Assembly (NCBI GenBank): GCA_016722045.1
Contig: JADKGY010000029.1
Span: 434,001-498,000, forward strand
Source: Candidatus Opimibacter skivensis
Lineage (GTDB): Bacteria > Bacteroidota > Bacteroidia > Chitinophagales > Saprospiraceae
Length of the DNA stretch: 64,000 nt
Reading direction: 5' to 3'
The stretch's first letter is position 1. Each line of letters starts with the position of its first letter. This document shows, one piece after another, positions 52,239 to 61,527 of the stretch. The translations under genes and the position numbers were made by a program. The notes below the pieces were generated by a model. The model was not told the DNA's origin, made no database searches, and saw only the letters and a list, made by a program, of their open reading frames with translations.

Positions 52239-53180
52239 TCAATAGGCTACTTTCCTTGTGTAATAAGAGACGTTGTATCCACCCCATATGCCAAGACCTC
52301 CATGGATATTGGATTGCAATCGGGTATAACTTGAAAATGGACCCTGATTAGAATTACTGAACTCTAATGTATTCCAAAAATCAAAATGAGCTTCATCCAT
52401 CGTGCACCATTTTATCGTCGCCGTATCACCTACAATATACAGACCAAATTCATTTGGTTCGACACCTCTGTCAGTCGTCACAGGATTGAAAAGTTGAAAC
52501 TCAAAACTTTTGCCATCAAAAAATAAATCTTCTGTTACACTCGAGAAGGCCGTCTTCAGTGGCCCGCCATTTGTAGAACCAAAATAACGGTAAAAATTCC
52601 GCACACCTGCCGGGTCCGATATGCGACATCTCAATTGTGCCAGTGTATCATTTGGCTTGCCTGGCGGCGCTTCAAAATGAAGACTATCCAAAGGCACCTG
52701 ATCAGGTATATATGTCGTGGCCGTAATCGTATGGCCTTCAGTAACGATAGTCAAATCATAAGATTTATCCTGCTGTGGATGCAACTGCCCCAGCACATCA
52801 AGATATACGCAATAATCAATAGCAAGACTATCCGAATCAAATCCGAACTGAGCTGCCACTTCTTTACGTATTTCAGGTGTCAAATCCGAAAAACAAATTT
52901 CCTGAAATACAACTTCAAGATTGCCATCTTTAACACGCACATCTGCATCATGCACAAATGAACCGGTGAATTGATCCGGATTCAATGTTCCATAAAAATC
53001 AAATGTCTTCGTAAGGATAATATATGGCGGAAACGGATTATCTCCTGCCTCGATATATCCTTCCACAACGTATTTAGGTCCGCCTTCAGGTTTCGCAGGT
53101 GTATATTCCTTTTCGCAAGAAGTGAAGATCACCAATGCGAAAAACGCTGATAATATATTGAATTCGATTTTCATTGCCAT
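52239..53180 (-). CDS. DUF4249 outer-membrane lipoprotein
   Basis: 313 residues. Signal peptide with lipobox FTSC (Cys22), then KEYTPAKPEGGPKYVVEGYIEAGD, the usual DUF4249 opening, and later strands DVRVKDGNLEVVFQE. DUF4249 lipoproteins are regularly encoded next to TonB receptors in Bacteroidota and are thought to act as SusD-like surface partners; direct evidence of function is lacking. Its start overlaps the 3' end of the receptor gene by 10 bases, showing co-expression. Confidence 0.92.
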   Translation of the reverse strand: MAMKIEFNILSAFFALVIFTSCEKEYTPAKPEGGPKYVVEGYIEAGDNPFPPYIILTKTFDFYGTLNPDQFTGSFVHDADVRVKDGNLEVVFQEICFSDLTPEIRKEVAAQFGFDSDSLAIDYCVYLDVLGQLHPQQDKSYDLTIVTEGHTITATTYIPDQVPLDSLHFEAPPGKPNDTLAQLRCRISDPAGVRNFYRYFGSTNGGPLKTAFSSVTEDLFFDGKSFEFQLFNPVTTDRGVEPNEFGLYIVGDTATIKWCTMDEAHFDFWNTLEFSNSNQGPFSSYTRLQSNIHGGLGIWGGYNVSYYTRKVAY

Positions 53181-55519
53181 TTAAAATTCCAGGTGACAGA
53201 AGGCAGAATAGGGAAAATAGATACTTTGTAGGCTTTGATTGTAGCCTCTCCCATCTGAAGATCAGTATTGTAATCTGTGTATGTGAAAAAAGTGTTTTTC
53301 CGGTTGTACAGATTATAAACAGAGAAGACCCAACTGGATTTGAATCTTTTCGCAGCGCTTCCTTTTGGTGTCCATGTCAGTGAAATATCCATCCGGTGGT
53401 AAGGTTCTAAGCGCTGACTATTCCGTGGTCCATAATCCGTCTGTAAATTGCCGGAGATCACATACAATCTTTCAAGAGGAGTAAACGTTCGTCCTGTGGC
53501 ATATATAAATACCAGTCCTGCTGTTAAACGTGGATTGATATTATAATTTGATACGAATGTCAAATCATGCGTCCTGTCATATGTAGCAGGAAACACACGA
53601 CCGTTTTCAATATCAGGAAAGGTTCGTTCTGTTCGACTCAGTGTATAACCGATCCAGCCATTGAGGTCACCTTTATTTTTACGAACAAAAAATTCCAATC
53701 CATATGCTTTGCCTTTGCCAAAAACAAATTCATCTTCCACCTGATCAACACTATTGTCTACAAAACTTTCTCGATAATCAATCTGATCATGCAGTGATTT
53801 GTAATAAGCCTCTACAGATGCTTCATAACCATTGTTCTGAAAATTCTGAAAATACCCGGCCGCGTATTGCCAGCCTCGCTGCGGTTTGACGATCTCCGAA
53901 CTAGGAACCCAAACATCTGCAGGTAATGTTGAAGAACTATTGCTGACAAGATGAAGGTATTGTGTTGTCGCTGTCACCCCACCTTTCAGAGATGAATTTG
54001 GACCCAGTGTTGTATTAATAAATATTCTAGGCTCTAAAGAATTATATGTTTTAACAACTTCTCCTGAGCTATAAACTTTACCGGATATTTTTGATGTGTA
54101 TGGTCCTGTCTGCTGAAACAATGTCCCACGGAGGCCAAGATTAATTCTCAACCAATCATTTAATTTCCAGTCGTCCTGTACATACAAAGCGAATTCATTT
54201 CCAAACTTTGGCTTTGCTGAAGACACAAAATCAGTTTCACCTGCGCTCCCGGTTACAATATTTGGTGTAAGCCGATGATATGTTCCCTGGAACCCTGTTT
54301 TGATCTGATGTTGCGTTGAAGGAAAATAATCAAAATCAAATTTAACACCGATATCACGAACACCGGAGAACACATCAAAATGAAATTCATCCTGATCGAA
54401 TCCAGCTCTGAACTGGTAATCATTGTAGATCGTCGCAAGATTAAAAAACAACTTGTCATTGAACAGGTGATTCCATCGAAGAGTAGCAGTAGCATTACCG
54501 TAGGGTAACTTGAACTGAAGATCACGCTCACGCTGGGCTAATGTCAAAACATCACGACCGAAATAACCACTCAGGTAAATTCTGTCTTTTTGTGAAAACT
54601 GGTAATTGATTTTTGTATTGAGATCGTAGAAAAAATAATTTGTACCTGCGAAATCTGTCTTGGAGATCAAAGGCTGTGCAAGATCAAATCCGTATGTGCG
54701 ACGCGCACTGACAAGAAAGCTTGCTTTCTCTTTGATGATCGGACCTTCCAACGTCAGGCGTGAAGAAATCAGTCCTATTCCACCTTCAGCCGCAAAATGT
54801 TGATTGTTACCTTCTTTCATCTGAATATCAAGAACTGATGAAAGTCTTCCTCCATAGGATGCCGGAATGCCCCCTTTGATCAGTGTTGTATTTTTAATAG
54901 CATCCGCATTGAACACACTGAAGAATCCAAGGAAGTGACCACTATTGTACACTACAGCTTCATCAAGCAATACAAGATTTTGATCTGCTCCTCCGCCACG
55001 CACATAAAAGCCTGCACTACCCTCGCCTGCTGATGACACACCGGGTAATAATTGAATGGTCTTAAGGATATCAATTTCACCCAGGAGAGCAGGTAGAACT
55101 TTGATTTGTTCTGTAGGCAAATTCACTCTCCCCATAGATGTACTCTGGACATTTTCATCTTGCTGGTTCTCCTTAGCCGAAACCACAACTTCCTGCATTT
55201 CAATGCCAGAGATTAAATCAACATTCAAAGTCGTATTGGTATCCAATGAAATCTCTTTCGTAAAACTTTGATATCCCAGGTATGAAAACACAAACCTATG
55301 CACGCCCCGGGGCAGTGTGATAGAATAAAAGCCATACGTATTGGTCACTGTCCCATTTGCAAGGTCTTCTTCAAGATGGATATTGGCACCGATAAGCGTC
55401 TCACCTGATTCTTTATCCTTGATATAACCACTGAGTGTATGGTTAGTCTGTCCATGGGCAAGGATGATAATAGAAAAACACACACAGGTCAATAAGTAGC
55501 GCAGTAGAGTATGTCTCAT
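53171..55519 (-). CDS. TonB-dependent receptor paired with DUF4249
   Basis: 782 residues from MRHTLLRYLLT. Signal peptide ends ILAHGQ. Carboxypeptidase-regulatory-like domain (HTLSGYIKDKESGETLIGANIH), plug (FYVRGGGADQNLVLLDEAVVYNSGHFLGFFSVFNADAIK; GGIPASYGGRLSSVLDIQM), and barrel ending FPILPSVTWNFKWQ. Start codons further upstream (55549, 55636) add residues that disrupt the signal peptide. Overlap with the DUF4249 gene makes this a two-component uptake unit; ligand unknown. Confidence 0.93.
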   Translation of the reverse strand: MRHTLLRYLLTCVCFSIIILAHGQTNHTLSGYIKDKESGETLIGANIHLEEDLANGTVTNTYGFYSITLPRGVHRFVFSYLGYQSFTKEISLDTNTTLNVDLISGIEMQEVVVSAKENQQDENVQSTSMGRVNLPTEQIKVLPALLGEIDILKTIQLLPGVSSAGEGSAGFYVRGGGADQNLVLLDEAVVYNSGHFLGFFSVFNADAIKNTTLIKGGIPASYGGRLSSVLDIQMKEGNNQHFAAEGGIGLISSRLTLEGPIIKEKASFLVSARRTYGFDLAQPLISKTDFAGTNYFFYDLNTKINYQFSQKDRIYLSGYFGRDVLTLAQRERDLQFKLPYGNATATLRWNHLFNDKLFFNLATIYNDYQFRAGFDQDEFHFDVFSGVRDIGVKFDFDYFPSTQHQIKTGFQGTYHRLTPNIVTGSAGETDFVSSAKPKFGNEFALYVQDDWKLNDWLRINLGLRGTLFQQTGPYTSKISGKVYSSGEVVKTYNSLEPRIFINTTLGPNSSLKGGVTATTQYLHLVSNSSSTLPADVWVPSSEIVKPQRGWQYAAGYFQNFQNNGYEASVEAYYKSLHDQIDYRESFVDNSVDQVEDEFVFGKGKAYGLEFFVRKNKGDLNGWIGYTLSRTERTFPDIENGRVFPATYDRTHDLTFVSNYNINPRLTAGLVFIYATGRTFTPLERLYVISGNLQTDYGPRNSQRLEPYHRMDISLTWTPKGSAAKRFKSSWVFSVYNLYNRKNTFFTYTDYNTDLQMGEATIKAYKVSIFPILPSVTWNFKWQ

Positions 55520-55759
55520 AAGTAGATTGGAGAACGCTTTTGAGGTCATCTTGTTACAGAATAGTACAAAAGATTCGAAGAAACATTTGATTTGAACGAT
55601 GAAATTTATGGGCAAGATAAAAAGGCATTTAAACATATAAAGAAATTAAGTGTTTAATATAGGTTAGTTAATTTATTCACCTTAGATCCATGTAGCTTCC
55701 TCATGATTTTGGCTTCTATGATAAGTTAAACCATCACTTATTCAACGAAATCCTTAAAA

Positions 55760-56644
55760 ATGAAAAAGCTAATCCTATTTTGCATTACCTGCCTGCTGAC
55801 AACCAACCTGATCAGATCCCAGGATTCCTCCATCAAAGATTATCTGGATTCCTATATAGGTGTAAATGCAAAACCATACGTTCAGCCTTTAGCGGATTTA
55901 TTTGCATCCAATCTAAATACCGGCATTTGGGAATGGTCCAATTTCGATAAAAAGTTTTTTATCCGTTTCAAATTGCAAGGCATGGTTTCATTTCCTTCTA
56001 CATCCATGCGGACATTTCAGGGAACGACTACGGGCGATTTCCGTCCTCAACAAACTGTGACTGTACCTACGATCATTGGTGACCCGGGTGAAATTCTTAT
56101 TCATGGAGAGGATACGACATTTTATGTGTTTGCCGGTGGATACAATTTAAAAAGGATGACACTCGGAACACCACAACTCACTGTCGGTGGTTTCCTCAAT
56201 TCTGAAGTCAGTGTAAGATTTCTTTCATTCTCATTGGGAGAGGATATTGGAAGAGTTCGATTTATAGGTTTGGGTTTCAGGCATTCGCTTACAGGATATT
56301 TTGATCACCCACCATTTGATTTTTCAGTTGGCTATTTTTATCATCACATTACAGCCAGCACTTACCTTTATAGTGATCAAAGTCTAATCACGGCTCATGT
56401 CGGGAAGTCAGGCAAGGTTTTTTCCGGTCAGTTGATGGTAGGATATCAGACCTCACATTCAAAGATTCATTATAACTACCAGGATGCAGATTTCAACTAC
56501 GATGTCAATCTATATCTCAACAACAATAACCCCTGGATCATGGAAGCGAATGTCGGCCTGAGATTAGGTCCCGTTTTTGCATCCGCTGCTGTAAGTTATG
56601 CGCGACATGCTACTGTTACCATAGGTGGAGGATTATACCTATAA
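55760..56644 (+). CDS. Outer-membrane beta-barrel protein, DUF6588-like
   Basis: 294 residues. Signal peptide 1-20 (LFCITCLLTTNLIRSQ). YIGVNAKPYVQPLADLFASNLNTGIWEW resembles the Bacteroidota family in which a short GLN-GWY motif precedes a beta barrel. Many amphipathic strands follow, ending ATVTIGGGLYL. Function unknown. Convergent with the TraB-like gene, overlapping by 6 bases. Confidence 0.82.
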   Translation: MKKLILFCITCLLTTNLIRSQDSSIKDYLDSYIGVNAKPYVQPLADLFASNLNTGIWEWSNFDKKFFIRFKLQGMVSFPSTSMRTFQGTTTGDFRPQQTVTVPTIIGDPGEILIHGEDTTFYVFAGGYNLKRMTLGTPQLTVGGFLNSEVSVRFLSFSLGEDIGRVRFIGLGFRHSLTGYFDHPPFDFSVGYFYHHITASTYLYSDQSLITAHVGKSGKVFSGQLMVGYQTSHSKIHYNYQDADFNYDVNLYLNNNNPWIMEANVGLRLGPVFASAAVSYARHATVTIGGGLYL

Positions 56645-57427
56645 TTCCAAAAGGTTTCCACTTGATTTTACGCTCCATCCGGCCTTCTTTAATGAGGAGA
56701 GGATTCCTGTCTTTCCACTTAGATGACCTGCACCGACAGTAATAAAATATTGGGATGATGTATCCAATTGAGTGATGACATCTGCCATCTTTTCATTTCG
56801 CTTATAGATAATTTTCTTCCTCAGGTCATGCATCGATGACTTTGAAAGAATGTACAACTCATGTATTTTACCCTGGATATACAGATTTAATCCTCGCGCC
56901 GTATGCTTTCGAACGCCTGAAGGATGTCTGCCTATCTTTTGGATTTGGGCATAGAGTGGCACGGCATCAATTGCATGCAATATCCTGAATTGCTCTTCAT
57001 AAGATTCCAATCCCATCATCACTTTTCCATTTTGTTTCGCATACGCCCACAGATGTTCATCAAGCGAAATCTGATGCTCAGCTTGCAACACACTGTTGGA
57101 AATAACGCTCATGATCATCAATGGATGCAGATGATTGTATATCGCCAGATTGATTTGAAATGATTTTAATAGCTGATGATGAAGTTTTTTAAATGCGGTC
57201 TCGGACATATGATTTCTTGCATCATAATCGGCATGTTCCATCGGGATCATAGACGCATTCATATCCATCTCCCCGATAAATGTATCTGCCGCAAGAATCA
57301 GGGGATACAGCGATTTGCTCAATTGATATGCACGTTCATCGCGAATGTGCATTGTTCCGAATAACCAGGATGCTTTGCCTTCGGGCGGAGTTATTGACCA
57401 GAGAAGAGACTGGGCGCTCAAAGACAA
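56639..57427 (-). CDS. TraB/GumN-family protein with an unclear N-terminus
   Basis: About 262 residues from a TTG codon. Core motifs of the TraB/GumN family: LLWSITPPEGKASWLFGTMHIRDERAYQL and FFITVGAGHLSGKTGILSSLKKAGW (GTMH and GxGHLxG). The family includes predicted membrane-linked Tiki-like metalloproteases. The reading frame lacks an ATG and its N-terminus reads as the tail of a signal peptide (LSAQ). A nearby ATG at about 57449 (MSFYFKLNCL) is one base out of frame, so a frameshift near the T run at 57421-57423 is possible. Confidence 0.85.
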   Translation of the reverse strand: MSLSAQSLLWSITPPEGKASWLFGTMHIRDERAYQLSKSLYPLILAADTFIGEMDMNASMIPMEHADYDARNHMSETAFKKLHHQLLKSFQINLAIYNHLHPLMIMSVISNSVLQAEHQISLDEHLWAYAKQNGKVMMGLESYEEQFRILHAIDAVPLYAQIQKIGRHPSGVRKHTARGLNLYIQGKIHELYILSKSSMHDLRKKIIYKRNEKMADVITQLDTSSQYFITVGAGHLSGKTGILSSLKKAGWSVKSSGNLLEL

Positions 57428-57460
57428 TTTAATTTGAAATAAAAACTCATGCGCAACGGA

Positions 57461-57931
57461 TCAATAAGAAAGGGGCAACACTTTTCTGTTCTTTACAGTA
57501 GAAAGTGTCATTAATGTTTTTAACCTCTCTACTTCCGGGATCTGAGAAAGCACATTAAACAATAAATTCTGGTAAGCTTGTAAGTCTTTACAAATCACTT
57601 TCAACAAAAAGTCACCATCACCGGTGATGATATTGCATTCCGCTACTTCATCGATCTCGTTCACTTTTCGAAGAAAATTTTCAGATGCATGTTCTTTATG
57701 CCAACCAATATTCACCAGGATGAAAGTCTTGACAGTCAACCCCAGAGCAAGAGGATCCACTTCCGCATGGTAGCTTTTAATGATTCCGTTTTTCTCCAGC
57801 TTTTTCACCCGCTCGAGTGTGGGTGCCGGAGATAATCCTATTCTCTTCGAAAGGCTTAGATTCGTGATGTTACTATTCTCCTGCAACAATCTTAAAATCT
57901 GGAAATCAATCTTATCGAGATCTTCAATCAT
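57461..57931 (-). CDS. Lrp/AsnC-family transcriptional regulator
   Basis: 156 residues. N-terminal winged helix-turn-helix (DLDKIDFQILRLLQENSNITNLSLSKRIGLSPAPTLERVKKLEKNGII) and C-terminal RAM/ACT effector domain (ILVNIGWHKEHASENF, NIITGDGDFLLKVI). Amino-acid-responsive regulators of this family often control amino acid metabolism; the glutamate dehydrogenase gene lies directly upstream on the same strand, separated by a heptad array. Target genes are unknown. Confidence 0.95.
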   Translation of the reverse strand: MIEDLDKIDFQILRLLQENSNITNLSLSKRIGLSPAPTLERVKKLEKNGIIKSYHAEVDPLALGLTVKTFILVNIGWHKEHASENFLRKVNEIDEVAECNIITGDGDFLLKVICKDLQAYQNLLFNVLSQIPEVERLKTLMTLSTVKNRKVLPLSY

Positions 57932-57962
57932 GTATTCATTGTTTTAATTAGATAAAATGATT

Positions 57963-58119
57963 GCCATTCAGTATTCGGTATTCAGTATTCGGTATTCAGT
58001 ATTCAGTATTCAGTATTCAGTATTCAGTATCATAGTTTTCGATACTCATTATTCGTTACTAATTACTCGTTACTCCCTATTCGTCATTCGTTGCTCGTTA
58101 CTCGTTACTCGTTACTCCC
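57963..58119. repeat. TTCAGTA/TTCGGTA then TTCGTTA/CTCGTTA heptad array
   Basis: About nine heptads TTCAGTA or TTCGGTA (57967-58029), a short break, then about ten TTCGTTA/CTCGTTA heptads to the last codons of the glutamate dehydrogenase gene. It occupies the space where an lrp promoter would be expected. Confidence 0.92.
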
Positions 58120-59547
58120 CTATGGGAATATTCCCAAACGAACATAGTCTCCTGATATTTTATCCAACGCCACTATAAATGCGGCAGTACGCAGATCTTC
58201 TATACTACTTTTTTGCTTATACACTTCTCTGATCTGATCATACGCATTGACCATTGTATCTTCCAAACCTGAACGCACCAAATCGATTTCATCTGCACCA
58301 TGCGTCAGAATATCCCTTTCTTTCATTCCAACAGAATGTCCTGTCAATCTTTCGAAAGTGGAGACGAGATTCGTCAATGAATTCTGCTGATATCTTTTTT
58401 CCATACGTCCAAAACGCATGTGCGAAAGATTTTTCAACCATTCAAAATAAGACACCGTAACACCACCTGCATTGAGATACATATCCGGCAAAATGACGAC
58501 ACCTTTTTTCCTTAAGATATCAGCTGCTTCCGAAGTCACGGGACCATTGGCAGCTTCAGCGATGATCCTTGCTTTAATTTTTCCGGCATTCTCAGTTGTG
58601 ATTTGGTTCTCAAGAGCCGCAGGAACGAGAATATCACAATCAATCGCTACCCAATCCGTACGTTCAGGCAAAGTAGTGGATCCCGGAAAACCAAGGATAG
58701 ACCCATTGTCTTTTCGGTATTTGAGCAACTTGGCCATGTCGATCCCTTTCTGACAGTATATCGTTCCCTCAATTTCAGAAACACCTACTATAAGGGCATC
58801 TCCTTCGTCCTGAGAAATGGTACCGGAGTACGATCCGACATTCCCTAACCCCTGGATCACCATTGTCTTACCGGCTATTCCGGGAGACATCCCAAGTGCT
58901 TTGCAATCATCGTTATACGAGAGAAATTGACGGATACCATAGAATACACCTCTTCCCGTAGCTTCTGTTCTACCATTGATGCCATTTTGATTCTCCGGCT
59001 TACCTGTGACACATGCAGCAGCATCAATCTCACCATGATTAAATACCTGGTAGGTATCCAATATCCAGGCCATTTCACGACTACCTGTTCCATAATCCGG
59101 TGCAGGAACGTCCAGTCCCGGACCTATAAAATTCTTACGGATCAATTCGGTCGTATAGCGGCGTGTAATCTTTTCCAGCTCTTGCTCTGTGTATTTTCGC
59201 GGACTGATTTTTACACCACCCTTCGCTCCTCCAAACGGAACATCCACAAGAGCGCATTTGTAGCTCATCAGTGCGGCGAGTGCCATCACTTCATCACGAT
59301 TGACGAGATGACTAAATCGTATACCCCCTTTGGTTGGTAGACGGTGATGGCTGTGCTGTACACGAAATGCTTCGATCACCTGGTATTCATCTCCGATTTT
59401 CACCGGAAAGGCCATTTCATACACTGCGTTGCAGATTTTAATTTGGTCAAGCAAGCCTTTCGGAATATTAGTATGCGCCGCAGCCATATCAAAATTGCGG
59501 TTTACACTTTCAAAAAAACTAAGGTGTTTGGTTGTTGTTTCACTCAT
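58120..59547 (-). CDS. gdhA: Glu/Leu/Phe/Val dehydrogenase family (glutamate dehydrogenase)
   Basis: 475 residues. Oxidative deamination of glutamate or reverse ammonium assimilation. Catalytic motif GGIRFSHLVNRDEVMALAALMSYKCALVDVPFGGAKGGV with Lys97 and Lys109; PAPDYGTGSREMAWILDTY; NAD-binding GLGNVGSYSGT. This is the hexameric clade-II type. The branched-chain or phenylalanine dehydrogenase reaction cannot be fully excluded, but length and motifs favour Glu. It overlaps the small ccmD gene by 8 bases. Confidence 0.93.
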   Translation of the reverse strand: MSETTTKHLSFFESVNRNFDMAAAHTNIPKGLLDQIKICNAVYEMAFPVKIGDEYQVIEAFRVQHSHHRLPTKGGIRFSHLVNRDEVMALAALMSYKCALVDVPFGGAKGGVKISPRKYTEQELEKITRRYTTELIRKNFIGPGLDVPAPDYGTGSREMAWILDTYQVFNHGEIDAAACVTGKPENQNGINGRTEATGRGVFYGIRQFLSYNDDCKALGMSPGIAGKTMVIQGLGNVGSYSGTISQDEGDALIVGVSEIEGTIYCQKGIDMAKLLKYRKDNGSILGFPGSTTLPERTDWVAIDCDILVPAALENQITTENAGKIKARIIAEAANGPVTSEAADILRKKGVVILPDMYLNAGGVTVSYFEWLKNLSHMRFGRMEKRYQQNSLTNLVSTFERLTGHSVGMKERDILTHGADEIDLVRSGLEDTMVNAYDQIREVYKQKSSIEDLRTAAFIVALDKISGDYVRLGIFP

Positions 59548-59752
59548 GTTTTTGCCGTTTTTCGAGTTTTGAAATTTTTCGATCCAGAGTTATCATGTAG
59601 ATCAATAGTGTCAGTAAAATAATCAGGGTCACACCGGCTACTACGTAGATTTTTCCGATACTGCGCATATAATCAGGTGAAAATACTTGCTGAGCCTGTG
59701 CAACCTGAACCACTAAAATCATCATAAAGATGAATGCACTTCTGACCTTCAT
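59540..59752 (-). CDS. ccmD: CcmD-family small membrane protein
   Basis: 70 residues from MKVRSAFIFMM. Signal-like segment ending VAQAQQ, one membrane helix (IYVVAGVTLIILLTLLIYMI), then the LDRKISKLEKRQKHE tail typical of Bacteroidota CcmD. Small partner of the heme exporter that helps release holo-CcmE. An alternative ATG at 59800 overlaps ccmC by four bases (ATGA) and adds 16 residues; operon overlap favours it, signal-peptide shape favours the start given. Confidence 0.85.
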   Translation of the reverse strand: MKVRSAFIFMMILVVQVAQAQQVFSPDYMRSIGKIYVVAGVTLIILLTLLIYMITLDRKISKLEKRQKHE

Positions 59753-59796
59753 ATTCTTCTGAAATAGGGTATAAATATGACAAGATTTATTCAACT

Positions 59797-60870
59797 TCAT
59801 TGGTTTCGTTTTAAGATATCCACACGATATACAAGTTGACTAATCCAGATCCCCAGAAGAACCCACCCGATGACTGCGGGGTAAAATACCATGCGCATCG
59901 TGTTGTCAAGGTCTTCACCTCCCATGGCCGGATTACCTCCGTTTCCAGGATGAAGACTATCTGTCATCCGGGGTATAATAAAAAGAAGAGGGATTAATAA
60001 AACAAAAGCGAACATATTGTAGCCCGCGGACAATCTTGCTTTCTGCATATCATCTTCAATCGATGATCTCAGGACCATCAGTGCAGAATAAATCAGCAAT
60101 GCAATCGCGGACATGTTTTGTTTGACATCCCAACTCCAATATGCATTCCAGGTATTTTTCGCCCAAAGCATGCCTGTCACAAGGCCAAGCATCCCAAATA
60201 CAAGTCCAACTTTCACAAAAGCTGTACTGATATTGTCATCGATGATAAGTCCCTGACGATAATATTTCAGACTATACCAGGCACTGATCCCAAATAAGAT
60301 GATCATCGTAAACCACATTGGAACATGGAAATATGTATTGCGAATCGTCTCTGCAAGAATATTGCGGAAAGGATATCGAAAGCCTTCAAGTTTATGAATA
60401 TGATCGATCTTATCCCTCGTCCAGAGTCCCATTTCAGCGGGGTCTTCTACGGCGGCAGGAGTCACAAATACAGCATTAGGAAGAACACTGCTTCCATCAG
60501 TCGGATGGTCCAGAATCAAGGTAAGCGGGTATGCATCCTGCTTGATCGGGAATACTGATGGGATGTAAAAAGATGCTCTCAGATGTCTGTCATCCACTAC
60601 TTCCACGTGAAGCGCTTTGATGACTGTATCACCTTTCAGCCTCATCCAGGCCCGGATCTGGTCCGGATCCTTCATAAAATGGGAGTTATATCCTTTTACA
60701 GCTAAAATAAGTTGGTCCCCGGCAATGGTCCTGTCTGGTGAAGCCTCAATAATACCAGGCTTAAGCGGCACAAACCAACCGGCAATAAAGACATAGACCA
60801 AAATGATGATCGCAGCCCACTTCCAAAGAGCTATTGAGGATGGCTTTGTAGGCTGGCTTGGATTCTGCAT
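59797..60870 (-). CDS. ccmC: CcmC/CcsA-like heme handling protein with an N-terminal periplasmic domain
   Basis: 357 residues. Residues about 13-30 form a first membrane helix (WAAIIILVYVFIAGWF). About 120 residues of beta-rich extracytoplasmic domain follow (31-160; VKGYNSHFMKDP, LRASFYIPSVFP). The CcmC core of membrane helices comes after it, with HVPMW and the heme-binding tryptophan-rich motif NAYWSWDVKQNMSAIALL. It delivers heme to CcmE for cytochrome c maturation. CcmC is usually about 220-250 residues; the extra domain is unusual. Start overlaps ccmB stop (TAATG). Confidence 0.9.
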   Translation of the reverse strand: MQNPSQPTKPSSIALWKWAAIIILVYVFIAGWFVPLKPGIIEASPDRTIAGDQLILAVKGYNSHFMKDPDQIRAWMRLKGDTVIKALHVEVVDDRHLRASFYIPSVFPIKQDAYPLTLILDHPTDGSSVLPNAVFVTPAAVEDPAEMGLWTRDKIDHIHKLEGFRYPFRNILAETIRNTYFHVPMWFTMIILFGISAWYSLKYYRQGLIIDDNISTAFVKVGLVFGMLGLVTGMLWAKNTWNAYWSWDVKQNMSAIALLIYSALMVLRSSIEDDMQKARLSAGYNMFAFVLLIPLLFIIPRMTDSLHPGNGGNPAMGGEDLDNTMRMVFYPAVIGWVLLGIWISQLVYRVDILKRNQ

Positions 60871-61520
60871 TACGATCTCCAAAGATAAGGAAACAACCAA
60901 AGGGACATAGCCGTCACTAATGAAACAATGCTGGCCAGTAGCGTAACTTCATTCCACGGATTTTGATCAGGTGTCGTACCCAAAGAATAAGACGTGAGAC
61001 GAAGAAGATTAATCAGGATCGGAATCATCAATGGCAAGGCCAGAATAGCTGTCATTGAAGCATTTTGCTGGGTTTTTATTGCGATCGACGAAATCAATGT
61101 TAACAGGATGGATAGGCCAACAGAAGCGATCAGGCCTGTCACTAAAAACCACCAGCCCCGCACCATATGATTTCCGGCCATGACAAAAAGGACAAACCAA
61201 AGAGAAAAAAATATAAAAATGAGCAGGACAGCATTGTATAAAACTTTAGCGGCAAACAACTCCAAAGGGTGATAAAGCGTATAATAATAAAAGTAGCGGC
61301 CTTCACTTTCACGGCCAAATGTTTTCAACACGGCCATCAGGGAACTGAACAGGAATATGACCCAAAATGTCAGGCCCCATTCCCTGGCCGGAAGCTGTCT
61401 CCAGATCGAAAAGACTATAAATGAAGAAGATAAAACGTATAGTAAAATACCGGCAAGGGCAAACCGCTCACGCAGTTCTATCCGTGCTTCTGTGGAGACC
61501 AGGTTCCATATTCTACCCAT
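60870..61520 (-). CDS. ccmB: Heme exporter protein CcmB
   Basis: 216 residues with about six membrane helices. Starts MGRIWNLVSTEARIELRERF, then FRESEGRYFYYYTLYHPLELFAAK-like loop (conserved FxxERExG region in relaxed form), and later helices LVTGLIASVGLSILLTLISSIA. Membrane subunit of the CcmAB heme-export ABC system; CcmA is not in the window. A TATCTTTG box ends 7 bases before the ATG. Confidence 0.92.
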   Translation of the reverse strand: MGRIWNLVSTEARIELRERFALAGILLYVLSSSFIVFSIWRQLPAREWGLTFWVIFLFSSLMAVLKTFGRESEGRYFYYYTLYHPLELFAAKVLYNAVLLIFIFFSLWFVLFVMAGNHMVRGWWFLVTGLIASVGLSILLTLISSIAIKTQQNASMTAILALPLMIPILINLLRLTSYSLGTTPDQNPWNEVTLLASIVSLVTAMSLWLFPYLWRS

Positions 61521-61527
61521 TGTGCCG

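Noticed and set aside
55520..55636. Longer N-terminus for the DUF4249-paired receptor
   Set aside because: It would bury the signal peptide after 39 residues; the start at 55519 gives a normal one.
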